Source: Hofstenia miamia (Eukaryota > Xenacoelomorpha > Acoela > Hofsteniidae). Taken from it: a stretch of DNA of 64,000 nt. The notes under the pieces were generated by a model. That model was not told the origin of the DNA. It ran no database searches and worked only from the letters and a program-made list of their open reading frames with translations. Below are positions 34,713 through 47,471 of this stretch, one piece after another. Where the stretch lies: NCBI GenBank assembly GCA_900660155.1, contig CABFPE010000120.1, positions 1,484,940-1,548,939 on the forward strand. The letters run 5' to 3'. The stretch's first letter is position 1. Each line of letters opens with the position of its first letter. The position numbers and the translations under genes were made by a program.

Positions 34713-37254
34713 CTGACAGATGTAATTAATGGCCAGTTCCACATTATCCTCAATTCTCTTCTTTTAATGAGCTCAAAAATTGTTAGAACACATCTTTTGG
34801 ATCTTTTGATGTTTACAAATTTTGAAAAAACTGGCATATATTATATCTTGCTTTTGATAGGACTAATTTTGGCAACATACTTTTCTTCACTAAAGTTTTA
34901 TTTTCTCTAATGGTTGCTTGCTATCAGTTGTTTTTTCAACATAATCACTAGCTGTTATTTAGTTATTCTATTAACTATTAATGATGGTGTTACATGGTGA
35001 TCACACAATGATTGAAGAACATGCTGAAGAAACTAGCTCACTGATTTTCTCTATGTTAATTTATGAATGTAAATATGAAAAGAAACAGCATGGTGGTAAG
35101 TTTTCATTACATCATCAATTAAACTTCCATGAATACTTCAAATGACCTAGCACTTAGAAGGCATGATTATTTCTATTTGCTCAAAGATAACTCGCGATTT
35201 GTGTCTAGTAAATTTGAGAAAAAACCTGATCGGTTTCAGCATAATTATCTCCTTCATTTCTGAAAATTTTTAATGAAAAATGGCTAAAATCGCTGTAAAA
35301 ATTCTGACTCATGTTCAATATTTAATGAGCAAATCTAAAGTCCAAGCAGTGCCAATTATTGTTGATTTAGCTTAAGCTATAAAAGCAAATTTTTTGCTCC
35401 AAACTTATAGTATGACAATATTTGATCATTAGCAAGTACAATACAATTCTAAGTTTAATTCTCTCAAGAATGAAGTTAATGATGTATAAGAAGCTTTAAC
35501 TGTTACCAAGACTGCCCAGGGGCCTAAAAGCCCACAAATGTCCTTACTCTGTCTATAACATCATCTATGCGTACTCCAGTTAGGAACAACTTATCACCTA
35601 TATTTTTCCTATGAGAAAAATTCTCTCACCTATAGTCACTCCAGTCAGGAAATCAAGTTGATTCTGACAAGAATGTGGCATCTAACTAATCTAAGTAGTA
35701 ATTTTTAAACTCTACATTTCTCAACTGAGGGAATCAGCAAAAATACACGTGTGCTAAACTTCTGCATATACCTTATCCCATTGTTAAAATTAGATTACAA
35801 TTTGTATTTTCAGAAATTTATTCACAATTTAACAATGAAAATATCAGAAAACAGTATGGAATGTTACTATTCTACTCTAAAATTAAAGACAACAACGCCA
35901 TATCTGAATATATTCCATGGATTGTGCATTTATTAAAAATATCTTATGATTAGGGTAGATAATGCTGCCGCTTTTAAGAAGACCCTTTGCGATAAAATAT
36001 GAAATTTACTATCCCATTAATGTACAAATTAGGAAATGAGTTAATATAAAGTTAGAACTAAAGAGTAACTCCCACATTCAGAAATACATTGGTTTTACAA
36101 ATTCAAAAGTTAAAATTAAGTTGTTCTCTGTTAAGAAAGCCTCTACGAAAGAGGCACTGAACAGATACATATTCAAACTTGCATGCAAATATAATTGCTC
36201 TGTAAGTAGCTAACAACTACTTGGATGGAATTTGAGCTTATACAGTATCCAACCTATGTGTCAAACTAGCAAATAAAACCAAAATTCAACTAGAATCTGA
36301 GTTAATACTTTAAGTAAAATTTGTATTGTTTTCACTGATATCATATTATACTATGTACAACAAACAGAGAAAGTTTGTGAATTTAAAAAGAATGGATCTG
36401 AATTTTTCTTCAACAGTTTTTGGAAATCAAACTAGATTAATAAACAATGTGTTGAAAAATTTAACTGAAATTTTACATTAGTATCTTGTACTTGTTTTAA
36501 ATTAAAGTATTTTCAGTAAACAGATATTTATTATAAATTTTTCATACAACATTGTTCTTGTAAACTACAAGTAATCAAAAAATGGGCCAAATTAGCATTA
36601 ATGTAAATGAGCAGGCTTAAGCTTATGTTTTTGGCCAATTTTCATGTCTGTGTCAAACCCTAGCAATAAATATGTATGTTTCTGTACTTACATTGCTGTG
36701 TGAAATATATTCATAATTATTTTAAAATCAATATTTATTTGCTTAATTAGTTAAAAGATTTAATTCCCTTGAATAGAATGCAAAATAGAGTGATGTATAA
36801 GTGTACAATCATGGTAAAAACATAATTAGTTATTTACATAACAGTTGATTCCAAGCACTAATGAATATAACTTGACTCCACTTAGCAGTGCTGTGCTAGG
36901 TTATTGATTTACTAAATCTTGAAGTTACTACTTAATGCATAGAATTCATTTGTTTGGTCTGCAATCTTCAAAAAGATTGTAATATTCAATATTAAATGTT
37001 TTCAATTTATTAATGGCGTTCCTATATTAGAGCTAGTTAGTTGAAACATCTAAAAGTTTATGGTAAGAATCTAGTGACATAAATTATAAAAGTAAACAAA
37101 ACAATACATGGGCATGAGTAAGAATATGCAATAGGCATTCTCCTGAAATGTCTACCAAGACTTAATCTAAATTGTATGATTGTTAGTCAAATTCATATTA
37201 AGCAACAAATTGTTTATTTTTGAAACTTTAAATGACTATCTAAAGACAGTCTTC
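34713..37254. other. No gene recognised
   Basis: 2.5 kb of AT-rich DNA. One short open stretch near 36120 (KKASTKEALNRYIFK) is protein-like but too short to assign. Confidence 0.45.
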
Positions 37255-37259
37255 ACTAC

Positions 37260-37940
37260 ATGATATTAGATAAAAAACTTGATAATTACGGATTCAGCAG
37301 CGATTCTCATAAACTTATTGCCAGTTTTTTAAATGATAGAGTACAATGCGTAAAAATCCACAACACCTACTCCAACTATTCAAAAACATTTAAAAGTGTT
37401 CCCCAAGGAACAGTGCTTGGTCCATTACTTCTCAAAATATATGTAAATGACATTAAAGATTATATCAGCGATACATGTAATCTAATTCAATACACTGATG
37501 ATATATGTATCATAAATAGAAATAGCAACCTAATCGAAGCAACAAAGCATCTTGAAAACAATATACAAAAGTTACGCAAGTACTTTATGGAAAACAAACT
37601 GACGTTAAATGAGGAGAAAACACAGTTCATAATCTTTCGTCCACGCAGGGTGGATGCGGTTGCAAAACAAATATCACTGCATGTTTCGAAAGCTCATCAA
37701 CCAAAACAAAAAATAGTTCATTATCTGGGCGTCGAACTTGTCGGCGGTTTATCATATGATAACTTCATAAAATCCAAAATACGGAAAACGGCTATTGGGA
37801 TAGAATATCTAAAACAATTAAAGAAGATTAGTAGCAATAAAGCGCTAATAATAGAAGCTATTGTATTGAGTCAATACAGATATGCTTGCATATCTGTATT
37901 GACTCAACATAAGCTCAGATCAGGAAGCCAGATGAAATAA
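37260..37940 (+). pseudogene. LINE reverse transcriptase fragment with YTDD
   Basis: 226 codons open: LDKKLDNYGFSSDSHK, SVPQGTVLGPLLLKIYVND, IQYTDDICIINR, LNEEKTQFIIF, HYLGVELVGG. The catalytic YADD is YTDD here; both aspartates remain. The last codons run through a hairpin of secondary origin at 37866-37907, so the true C-terminal sequence is lost. Confidence 0.85.
37866..37907. repeat. Perfect 20-bp hairpin with 2-bp loop
   Basis: Left arm TTGAGTCAATACAGATATGC, loop TT, right arm its exact reverse complement. The left arm is normal RT coding sequence (LSQYRYAC), so the right arm is the newcomer. Confidence 0.97.
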
Positions 37941-38575
37941 GGTATTTAACAGATGTATTCGTACTATGCTTAACATCAACAAACTCAAGACAGGTGAAAT
38001 GATTCACACTTTATCAAGCCTGTCACCAATCTTCATTACAAAGTTCAGCAGTTAAATTTACACATACAAATCGATTAATAACCGCCAAGGCAGTAATTTT
38101 TTAAAAATATACCTGAAACTGAATACTAGATCAAAGAAACTGATAAACAATACTCAAATAAAATCAAAATATTGGAATTTCTCTTTTTCTTCAACAGTTT
38201 GCTGACATTGGAACAAATTGCTGATCAATATTCGGAAAGCACCAAACGATTTAAAAAACTGCTGAAGGAAAACCTACTCGCAACCCAATATGAATATGGG
38301 TATAACACTAAATCAAATGTTTGGAGAAATTACTAGCTGGAAATTATTTTTAATCTAGATGTCTTTTTTATTTTATTTTGTTTTTTACTTGTTTTTATAA
38401 TACTGTTCTGTGTACCTTTTATTTTTTTCTTACTTGTCTATGTTGTAGATATTGTTTAATTTTGTAAATACTTTACATATAAGTTACTTATTGTAAGGTA
38501 TGCAATTTTGTAAATGTGTACAAACTAGACAATGTAGAGGAAAAGGTTTATATAGCTATTAAAAAAAATTAAGCA

Positions 38576-39689
38576 AAAACTTTTTCAATTATAGTATCCT
38601 TAGACTGAAAATTCATTTTCCAATTCTTCATAAAATTTTCTTGGTAATCTTTGCAATACGTTTGGTAGTTTTATATATCTTATAGTCATACGTAATTTTT
38701 TCAATTTTCAAAACATCGAAGAAGTAATTCCATTTTTGATTTAATTTTACCAGTTGGTAAAGAAGCCTTATCTCAAATTCATATTTTTATGAAGAAAACT
38801 CCAAGTTCAACTAAGATTTTTCAAATTCAGAATTATTACAGTAAGAAACTCTTTACTTATGATAATTCAGAGTTAATAAGCTAACACAATATTGATAAAA
38901 AAACTGAAATTTAAAATCATTTTGTACATTATTTTCATATTAACTTTGATTTAGTTTGAGTTATACAATACATTAATGATTTTTCCAATAGAGTTTTGCG
39001 AACTCGGTTAAGTTCGAGTTTCTCACATTCTGAGAACGCGAAAACCCTGCTCTGATGCAGAAATTGTTTTCTTTGCCTTAATAAAATGTGATTTGCTTTC
39101 TGTCATGCAGGTAATCAAACAAATATATTTTACTACAAAATGCAATTGGTACCATATTGGCTAGTAGGTCAAACCAAGCATGTCCACATCTCTAATCCCG
39201 AACAATATAGTTGAGCATTGCTTCACCATGATTGAATGCATAAATGCTTGCAAAGCAACTGAATTTCATTAAATTGACAATGACAATTTCCTCAAAATTT
39301 CAAAAGTTCCTATACTAAATTATTTTTTTCATATTCATATAAATATGTGACTACGAATATAGAAATGTCAGTCGCTGACAAAGTTGGAATTGGGCTGATT
39401 TCTTAGGCCAACGCCTGGCCCAAATAACTTTTCTTTTACACACTGATAGCGTCTTTTGATTCATTGAGGTTCATATTCACTATAATATAAATTCGATTGT
39501 ATAATTCAAATCGCATTGTTATTTTAATAAAATAAACGCGTCATACAAGGGACTTCCTGGAGCAGATGTGAACTCCTCCTGTAAATGATTGCATTTGGTT
39601 ACCAAATAGTATTGAATGAGCATGTTTACAAGTTTTACCAATGAAAACAAAAATTTTCAAATTATTTTAAATCTGTGAGTAGATATAGG
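38576..39689. other. No gene recognised
   Basis: AT-rich spacer between the LINE and the piggyBac-like remnant. Confidence 0.5.
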
Positions 39690-40190
39690 TCTGCCATACT
39701 CTAAATTCCATAAACTGTTACGTAGCTCATCACATCCTTTGTATACTCCTCTTGCAATGTATGCTAAAATTTCGTCTTCTGAAATCAATAACTCTGTTGA
39801 ATGTTGAATTAAGGGATTGCACTATATGCTGATTGGTGAATCTAAGCAAACCATCAACACTTGAATGACCAAAAATTTCAAAAAAGACATCATTGATTTC
39901 TTCAACACGATTACAGATGAACGGAGTTGGTCCGCCTTGGTGGTTTAATATATTCGTAACTGAAGTGTTCTGAAACGTGGTATAATCAAATGCAGATGTC
40001 CATGCAGACCTGTCTTTTGCAATCATTACATTGTCAATAGATCTTCCACTACTGTCAGAAGTATTTGTGTTCAAATTAACATCATCTTTTGAGTGTGAGT
40101 CATCTGAATCAGAACTGGTTGTAATGGGAAACATGCTTTGGCCTTCGTCTGAATTTCGTAAATCAGAGCAGCTTCCACTGTCCTGTAATA
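39690..40190 (-). pseudogene. piggyBac-like transposase N-terminal remnant
   Basis: Minus strand. An acidic, serine-rich stretch (SDSDDSHSKDDVNLNTNTSD) precedes WTSAFDYTTFQN, GGPTPFICNRVEEINDVFFE and, in another frame, ISEDEILAYIARGVYKG then LRNSLWNLEYGRPI. This order (acidic N-terminus, then '...F...E...l.fiG..i..G......yW') is that of piggyBac (DDE_Tnp_1_7) transposases. The catalytic aspartates lie further on and are absent. One frameshift is visible. A palindromic MITE abuts the 5' side, and the apparent start codon lies inside that MITE. Confidence 0.55.
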
Positions 40191-40379
40191 CCTCGTTTAC
40201 ACGTGACACGAGACATGCATGTCTTGTGTTTTTAATGAGCGAATGTCACGTCTAAACACCCAAAACACGCGACATTCTCTACTTGAGTGGTTGAATGTCG
40301 CGTGTTTTGGGTGTTTAGACGTGACATTCGCTCGTTGAAAACACAAGACATGCATGTCTCATGTCACGTGTAAACGGGG
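40191..40379. mobile_element. 189-bp palindromic (fold-back) MITE
   Basis: Nearly the whole element is two inverted arms of about 85 bp (CGTTTACACGTGACAC at one end, GTCACGTGTAAACG at the other) around a short unpaired centre. Arms differ at a handful of sites. TA flanks both sides and could be the target duplication. No coding capacity. Confidence 0.88.
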
Positions 40380-40381
40380 TA

Positions 40382-41437
40382 TAAGGAAGCTAATATGGTG
40401 TAAGCATTGTGCTTTGAAGATCTCATTGCAATAGTATTGAAGAATTGAAAATGTAAGCAAAACTACTTCAAACAGCTGAAAAGTTTTAAATGAAGGTCAA
40501 ATGACGAGGTTGTGCATTAAGTGTGAATTGTGGTGTTACGTACTTGATAATTAGCTAATGGCGTTGATTTCCCGTGGAGATGTTTACGAAGTAATTTGAT
40601 GCGATGACCCAGCAGAATATCAAATTACGACGACCCAATCAACCCTAGAAATTACAATTATATCGTAGTAATATCACAAAACGACATGAAAGATATCGTA
40701 TCAATCTCGTGTTATGTCGCATAAATGGAGCTAAAAATGATATCACATCCAAATATTGATGTGATATCACAAAACAATATAGACACGACCTACCAGTTTC
40801 TGGCTTGCTAAAAATTAATAATAAAATTTTAATAGCAATAGTGCAAATTGTACATAATACAGGCAATTGAGGACACGCTTAGAATTGGAATCAAATAATA
40901 TATACAAATATATACCAATGTGGTAGACATAGTATTAATATTTAAGAATATATTTAAAATTACCTTAAATTTGATGTGGCTTGTAAAATCCAAATTTTGA
41001 TAAACCCATTAGAATAGCAATTTTACATATAAATATAAAAAATGCATACAAACCTTCATTTGCTAGTTTCTTTAATACTGTATGCAATTGATTTCATTAA
41101 TCAACGAGATGACCTAAACATCCACTCCCTTAAATTACATAAATAAAAATTACCCATGTCATAGAATTTGTAGTTAACTAAACTTCTTAAAATCGAAATG
41201 ATCTAAACAAATTCAAATAGAATAATGATAAATTAATAAAATTTCTAAAAGTAAGTATTGTAAAATTGCTATTCATTTAAGGATATAAAAGGAAAAATTT
41301 GCTATATATGTCTGTTGGTTTCTCTCAAAAAGCGTTGGTTGGCATCTTTCAAGAAGCGCGACATTGTCTTTTCAATATCATTTAATGTCATCTGCACGCC
41401 AAGTGGATGACTTCTAACCGCTCCTAAACCATAAAGG

Positions 41438-41471
<34 letters not shown>

Positions 41472-42962
41472 CAAGAAACTAATACAAAGATTTCTGAAAC
41501 CCTATTAATTAAGAGCTCTAATAAACAAAGACTAATAAATTATCAAAGCAAGATCAACATTTTGAATATTTTTTAACGCATGCATATTTCAACATTAAAT
41601 GCAATGCATTGTACATAACCGCAAAATTTGTATTGACAATCATTTTAAATCGAAACCGGTCACATAGTATTAATATGAGCACAATAGTGTATATATATAT
41701 ATAGACGATTTTGACAGATCATAAGTAACCTATGTTATTAATTATAGCGTACCAACAATTGCCATAAAAACTGGTGATATTTGTGGTTGGCTGGGGAGTA
41801 CCTGCTGAGAACTTCTCCTAGTGCATGAGTAAAAAGGTCTTTTGACCGCCTTGTGCATTCTAAGGTTAGAATTTTTTTAGCTGTTTGTTGGTTTCTTTTT
41901 AAAATTGTTAAACGCTTTCATCTCAAAAAATAATAAAATATCAAAAATCAGAGAGCAAATTTAAATGAGATGTGTAGTGTTTTTTATGAACTGAGGTGCT
42001 GATATTTAAATCTTTTGCTTAAACTTTTATCGAAAGCATATAAAAATATATTCATTGCTAATATTGTAATGTTAAGTGAGATAATGGCGATTGTTGCATA
42101 ACTGACCACGATTTATCAGAATGTTTAATCTCCAGATATTTTGTTATTTACTGGGCATGGCAAAACTTAACTGTCATTTTTGCACTGAAATAGATTATAT
42201 AGTAATTAGCCATTTGCATGTCAACAAACCCTCGAAAAGGGAACCACAACAAGTGCATTTATGTTCTGCTACTTCTTTATCCAAGCATTTCTTAAAACTT
42301 TATTCTACATGAAAATGAAATTTGTGTTTATTATATTTTGCAAATGAGGTATTTGTACACGTTCAACAAAACTACCGGAATTCACTAAAAGATTTGACAA
42401 GTGTTTACACGAATTTCATTTAAAGTGTTGATAATTTATTTTCCTACAACAACGTATTTTAACACTTTCATGGACAGCCCTCACAATAAGAGGTAGTAAA
42501 AATAGATAATGTTTGTATTTTTGTTTATTAATCTTTAAATATTTGCTTGCAACAATCCGCTAAGCGTACTCAGATGACCTGAATACCAGAAGGTGAAAAA
42601 ATATTGGTATTTAGAGTCATTAAAATAATAATACTATTTTATGATGGAAACTATTTAAAATATTGCAACCTACTGTTGAGTACTATGTCCTATGGCCAAT
42701 GAATCACGTTTTATAAGCCTACCGCCGCCACTAATTTAGTAATATAAGTTTACTATCCACAACTAATTATTACCAGTATTGCAATAGTCCTTTTTATCAT
42801 TTAGGGAACATATCACATCTTATATATTCAATTTCAAAAATTCTCTGCCAACTTACATCAAATTACATCAGCACAAAGTAAGTGGGAATTTTCATAAGTG
42901 CTCTCTGCTTGTAGCAGACAAAATTTTGGTGTTAGAAGCTTTTATTGCACCAGCCAACAATG
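40382..42962. other. No gene recognised; TA tracts and small hairpins
   Basis: (TA)n at about 41439-41470 and 41690-41702. A small hairpin (GATATCACATC with its inverse) lies at 40740-40771. No protein-like frame. Confidence 0.5.
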
Positions 42963-43185
42963 CAGGGCTGAATAAATTTAAAAAGAATGTTTTTTGTCAT
43001 TTGCAAAGTTTAGGTTTTTCAGTGATTTTTTCTTGTACTTCAAATACCAATTACAGCATTAGGGTTAGGTCCAAGCCCAGCGCGGAGCAAATTTCTGTGT
43101 CGAAAACCTGGTTCAAACCCGACTCAGCCCAGCTTGACACGGCTCAGCCCGACCCAAAATTCGGCCCATCTCAATTCCAACCCTG
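42963..43185. mobile_element. Possible short hAT-like element or fused ends
   Basis: Starts CAGGGCTGAATAAATT and ends AATTCCAACCCTG, i.e. CAGGG(C/T)TG at both termini as in hAT elements. The right half is unusually GC-rich with repeated CAGCCC/GACCC words, a look known from hAT MITEs. Flanking 8-bp duplications do not match, so a clean single insertion is not shown. Confidence 0.4.
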
Positions 43186-46100
43186 GTCGCTGAATGATTA
43201 TGATACAAAACTTCGATTATAATTAGTACCATTAGTTATAATATATTCAAGTAGGTTGAAATGCTTAGTTCGATTACTATTAGCAAGATTTAGGCAGACA
43301 ATATTGCAAACACGCTTATTTCGTAAAGTTTCATAATAACTAAAGTAGTTTGTGTTGAAATCTACAAAAAATTTAATAAATGTATTCTGTTTGAAATAGC
43401 ATTTTCTATAACATGGGTGATAGCAAAATTGAAATATATAAATCTTAATAGCTTTATTTCGTTTGTAATTGTACAAAAAATTTTATTTCTACAATGCACA
43501 GCAGCAAATTTATATACACATGTACACGTTCTACACGCTAAGATACACTAAGGAAAGGCTAAAGGAAAAATTAAATTTACACAATACAGATATTAAGAAC
43601 TAAGTAACTTGAATTTGCGCATGTTGCCAAGTATTTAATCTATTTGATTTTCCAAATTTGCAATGGTCTTTGAAAACATTTTCTTTTAGAAATTTTTTTA
43701 AATGTGTTCAAGTTTTTTGCATTTATTATACAGTTTTCATATAATTTTAAAAATACTTTTAATTATTCGTTACTACATGAACTCGATTCTTGTTTAATTT
43801 TGATTCAAAGTGCATAAAATAATCGATAATCAGATTCTAAGTCTTCTTTACATTTTGGATTCAGAAAGTTAGGAATTGAGAATATTAAACCACCACCTCT
43901 TTTTGACCTATTCTTGAAATATATTTTGAAACCAGTGCAATTTGGGTTGCATACAATGTTTATGTTAACATAACCAATAGCCACACAAAATCAAAATTTT
44001 AGAAATGCAGTGCTATGTGTAATCATTTCAGTAACGATGTCTCCCTAAAACCCTAAATCGGTTGTCTGCATCCATTTTGTTAACATCACAGTTTTACTTC
44101 TCCATAGTTACTACAATAATTTACTGAGAACCTCATTTTCAATGACGATGAATATACTCACACTACATTTTCAAATAATTGAAATAATATATTACATACT
44201 TTGAAAAGCAATCACACATTACAAATCATTATAAATCATATTATATTATAGATGATTAAAATATAAAGCATTGCAATCATAAGAAAAATATTTTATTGAA
44301 AATGAATACTGAATTCAAATTATAGAATAGTAACATACTATTTTTCTAAAATGAATAGTAATCAATAAGAATGAATATTATGAAAACAGAAACAAAATTA
44401 TTTTGTAAACTTTTACATTTTATTGAAATACTTTGCTGTGAATTTGATAAAAAATGTATTTTTATCAAAAACTAATAAATTTTATTTTTCTGAAATGAAT
44501 AATGATCAATAAGAAGAAATACAGTTAAACCATTTTAGTCAGATAGGACTACGTAGTATTTTCTCATAACTCAAACTATTAATAAAGAACAGACAAACTC
44601 CAATAAGTACAAACACAAAAAATTATTCTTAAGTTGGACAATTCTAAGTAAGATAAATTCTAAATTTAACTGACATCTATGAACAGGTTACAAAGTTAGC
44701 ATTGAAAATTTCCTTCACAAGTTGGACAGATGCCAATTCTTTTGCATGTGTTTCAAGAATGGAGTAAATATTTCCTATCACATAGTAAAAATAATAAAAT
44801 ACTGGTATTGACCATAGAGATACTATACATAGCTCCATGGTATTGGCCTAAAAACAGTTCATGTAGAGGTCAACATAGATATGTTTATGTGTGCTGCCCT
44901 CAATGGGTGGTATTTTAAATAAGTTGTCTGGCAATCTTTCAAGTAAAATTAGATGATGTTAGAATGACAACTCCCTGATTTATGTGATGTGTAATTAATA
45001 CAAAAATAATAATGGGGGTTTTCTCTTTCAAGTATTTAAATGATGATTTTAATTTATGAGATGGGTGAAATAAAGGAATACAAAAATTATTGTAAAATTC
45101 GTAAATATAGTAACCCTAGAAAACATTGGAAAGATTTAGCTTTCAAATTTCAACTAAAATAACCCTAAGTGTTAACAATAGAATAGGTTATAAAAATTGT
45201 CCCTAGAAATTATAATAATATTGGTCAAAATATTAGAATTTGATAAAAAATGTATTTTTATCAAACACTAATAAATTCATAAGTAATTTAATACAATTTT
45301 GTTGAAATCAAAAATTTTTAAGTTAAATTGCCAAAATTTCAAAATTCATTGAATTACAAGCCCTGCTTAAGTCTAGAAGGGTAATGCAATTGGATTTACT
45401 TTTAAATTTATTTGAGGATATTTTTAATTATAATAAAAAATTATCTTTACATTGATAAGTGAAATTCATTTTTCCACTTAAAATGCTTATTGTTCACTTG
45501 ACCTTTAAATCTTTTTTGATATATTTTGATATTGTGGAAAAGGAATCTCTATTTTATTGAACATTTGGGAGAATTTCATTTGTTTTGTACAAACACTAAA
45601 ATTAAATTATATTAGAAGAAAAAAAAAATTTGAAAAGATATAATCAATTTAGGACAATTGACCTATTCACTTGTTCTAGTGTTAAATGTGAATTTATTTA
45701 TTCCAAAATGTTCTATGATTTGTAAATATCACTATTTTGAAACAATAATTATTAAAAAACAAATTTATTTCTGCAAATAATTTACTAAACAAATTTCACA
45801 TAATTTTTAAGAAAGGCAAATGCAATGGGTCATATTTAAGCCAAAGCATGGAAATAACCATTATTATTAATCACCATGAAAAACTTTAATTTGAAAAGCA
45901 CTCAATATTTTGAACATCTTTGAAAATGCTATGTTCAACATTGAAAAGCACTCCTTATTTGAAATTACTTTAGCATTACAAAAAGGATTCTGTTTAGGCA
46001 TCCTTTGTTCTTTTTTGTGTACCCATTTGCCATCTAAAATATTGTATGATTTGACACCTAAGGAGCATTTTTGAATAGTGGTAATAATAACTACAACAGC

Positions 46101-46900
46101 TGTCATAGAGATGTTACACCAAAATATTAAAAGGACACTATCTTAAGTAAAAATTCAAAGACTGTAATTTTAAGCATTTCTTTGTAGTTATTTTGCACAA
46201 TATTTACTTTTTAAGCCAATTATTAGCTTATTATAGCCATTTTAGTAAGACTAATAAATTGGCTTAATTGATTAAAATGTAATTAAATGCATTTCAATTA
46301 ACAAACTGACCCATTATTCCTTAATTTAGATAATTGTAGAATGCTTTCTGTATGTGGAAAAAACTATTGGACAATATTAGAAATTTGCAGATTGCACAAT
46401 GTTACAACACAGTGATACACACTTTATTAATTCCCTAAGTCTGTCATTTAATACACCATGAAATTTCAATGAAATTATTTCCAAATGATTTGATTGGCTG
46501 CATTATTCCTAAGGTGACAGTTGAAGTATTCCTTCCATTTGAGCATTACAAGTTACAACTTGAAGTTGGTTTTCATTACACAGAAGCATTATTTTCAATA
46601 TTTCAGTAAGTAAACTTTTTATGTATAATTATTTTATAATTAATTAAGATTTAGATATTTATAAATATATGAGAGAAAATAATTTTAAATATTTATTGTG
46701 CTTGAGTTATTTTCTAACCATTTAAAGTTTATTTTTATTGATACTATTCTTTCATGTACATAACCTTGCTTTTTCAAGATAGGGTTAAAATTTTAATAGA
46801 AACAAAGGCGCTTATTTTTGTAGATTCAGCTTTGAATTACAAGTAACTAAATTCTAGAAAGCTGTGGAAATTCTGGAATTCAAAGAAATTTTATTTTAAA
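43186..46900. other. AT-rich region with local repeats, no gene recognised
   Basis: A 30-bp word (TTTTTCTAAAATGAATAGTA type) recurs about 143 bp apart (44341 and 44484). A 40-bp word with an internal hairpin recurs at 44441 and 45237. No coding region could be supported. Confidence 0.5.
44441..45278 (+). repeat. Two dispersed copies of a 40-bp hairpin word
   Basis: AATTTGATAAAAAATGTATT with its continuation appears at 44441-44482 and 45237-45278, almost identical. Each contains TTGATAAAAA and its inverse complement around a 5-base loop. Confidence 0.7.
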
Positions 46901-46931
46901 TATTAACTGTGTTTGAGTTATTTTCTTACTA

Positions 46932-47183
46932 TTGCTAAATTTAGTGATAATGGAATATCTAAACACATTTAGGAATGAAGTTGCTACACTCATAAATCAA
47001 ATTTTGCTGAAAATTAAAAAAACAGAACAGTTTTCACACAAGGAGCTTTTGGAAGAGTTTGTCAAGAAACATAACATAAAGTTTGAAGAAGAAGAAGAAG
47101 ATTGTATATTAACAACTGGAGACATTAACAGCAAATTATATAAGATAAAAATGTATTTGCTTAGCAAAAGAATAAATGAATGA
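46932..47183 (+). CDS. Small unassigned open frame
   Basis: 83 codons: MEYLNTFRNEVATLINQILL then KKTEQFSHKELLEEFVKKHN. Helical, lysine-rich, protein-like, not recognised. Lies just outside the recognisable Polinton fossil and convergent with its nearest genes; it may be a small Polinton gene or chance. Confidence 0.3.
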   Translation: MLNLVIMEYLNTFRNEVATLINQILLKIKKTEQFSHKELLEEFVKKHNIKFEEEEEDCILTTGDINSKLYKIKMYLLSKRINE

Positions 47184-47471
47184 TTTAATGTATGAAATCA
47201 TTACAGTTATTCCATTTTGGAATAAGCTGAAGAGAGACTATTTGTTTAAAAAATTAAAAAAAGGCATTCCATTTTCAACATCATGTATAAAATTTGTTAT
47301 TTGCATATACAGGATAAGTGTTCAACTACCTGCTATTAAACAATGTGCAGTGTCATTATGAAAACTGCACACTTTTAGCACACTGTTGTGAACTAATAGT
47401 GCATATTTCACCAAACAAAAAACTGTTAGTGTGAAAAATTTTCCAACTGTTTCTGCCAGTGCTTTGACAAA

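Larger units (their letters stand above)
37255..38575 (+). mobile_element. CR1-like LINE (second family, copy 2), 5' truncated
   Basis: Starts inside the RT, just after the first catalytic motif, and runs to a 3' end (TATAGCTATT plus A-run) like that of the LINE at 28702-30036. After 37940 the coding part is scattered over frames (TGEMIHTLSSLSP, IRKAPNDLKN-like). Truncation at the 5' end is usual for target-primed integration. Confidence 0.85.
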
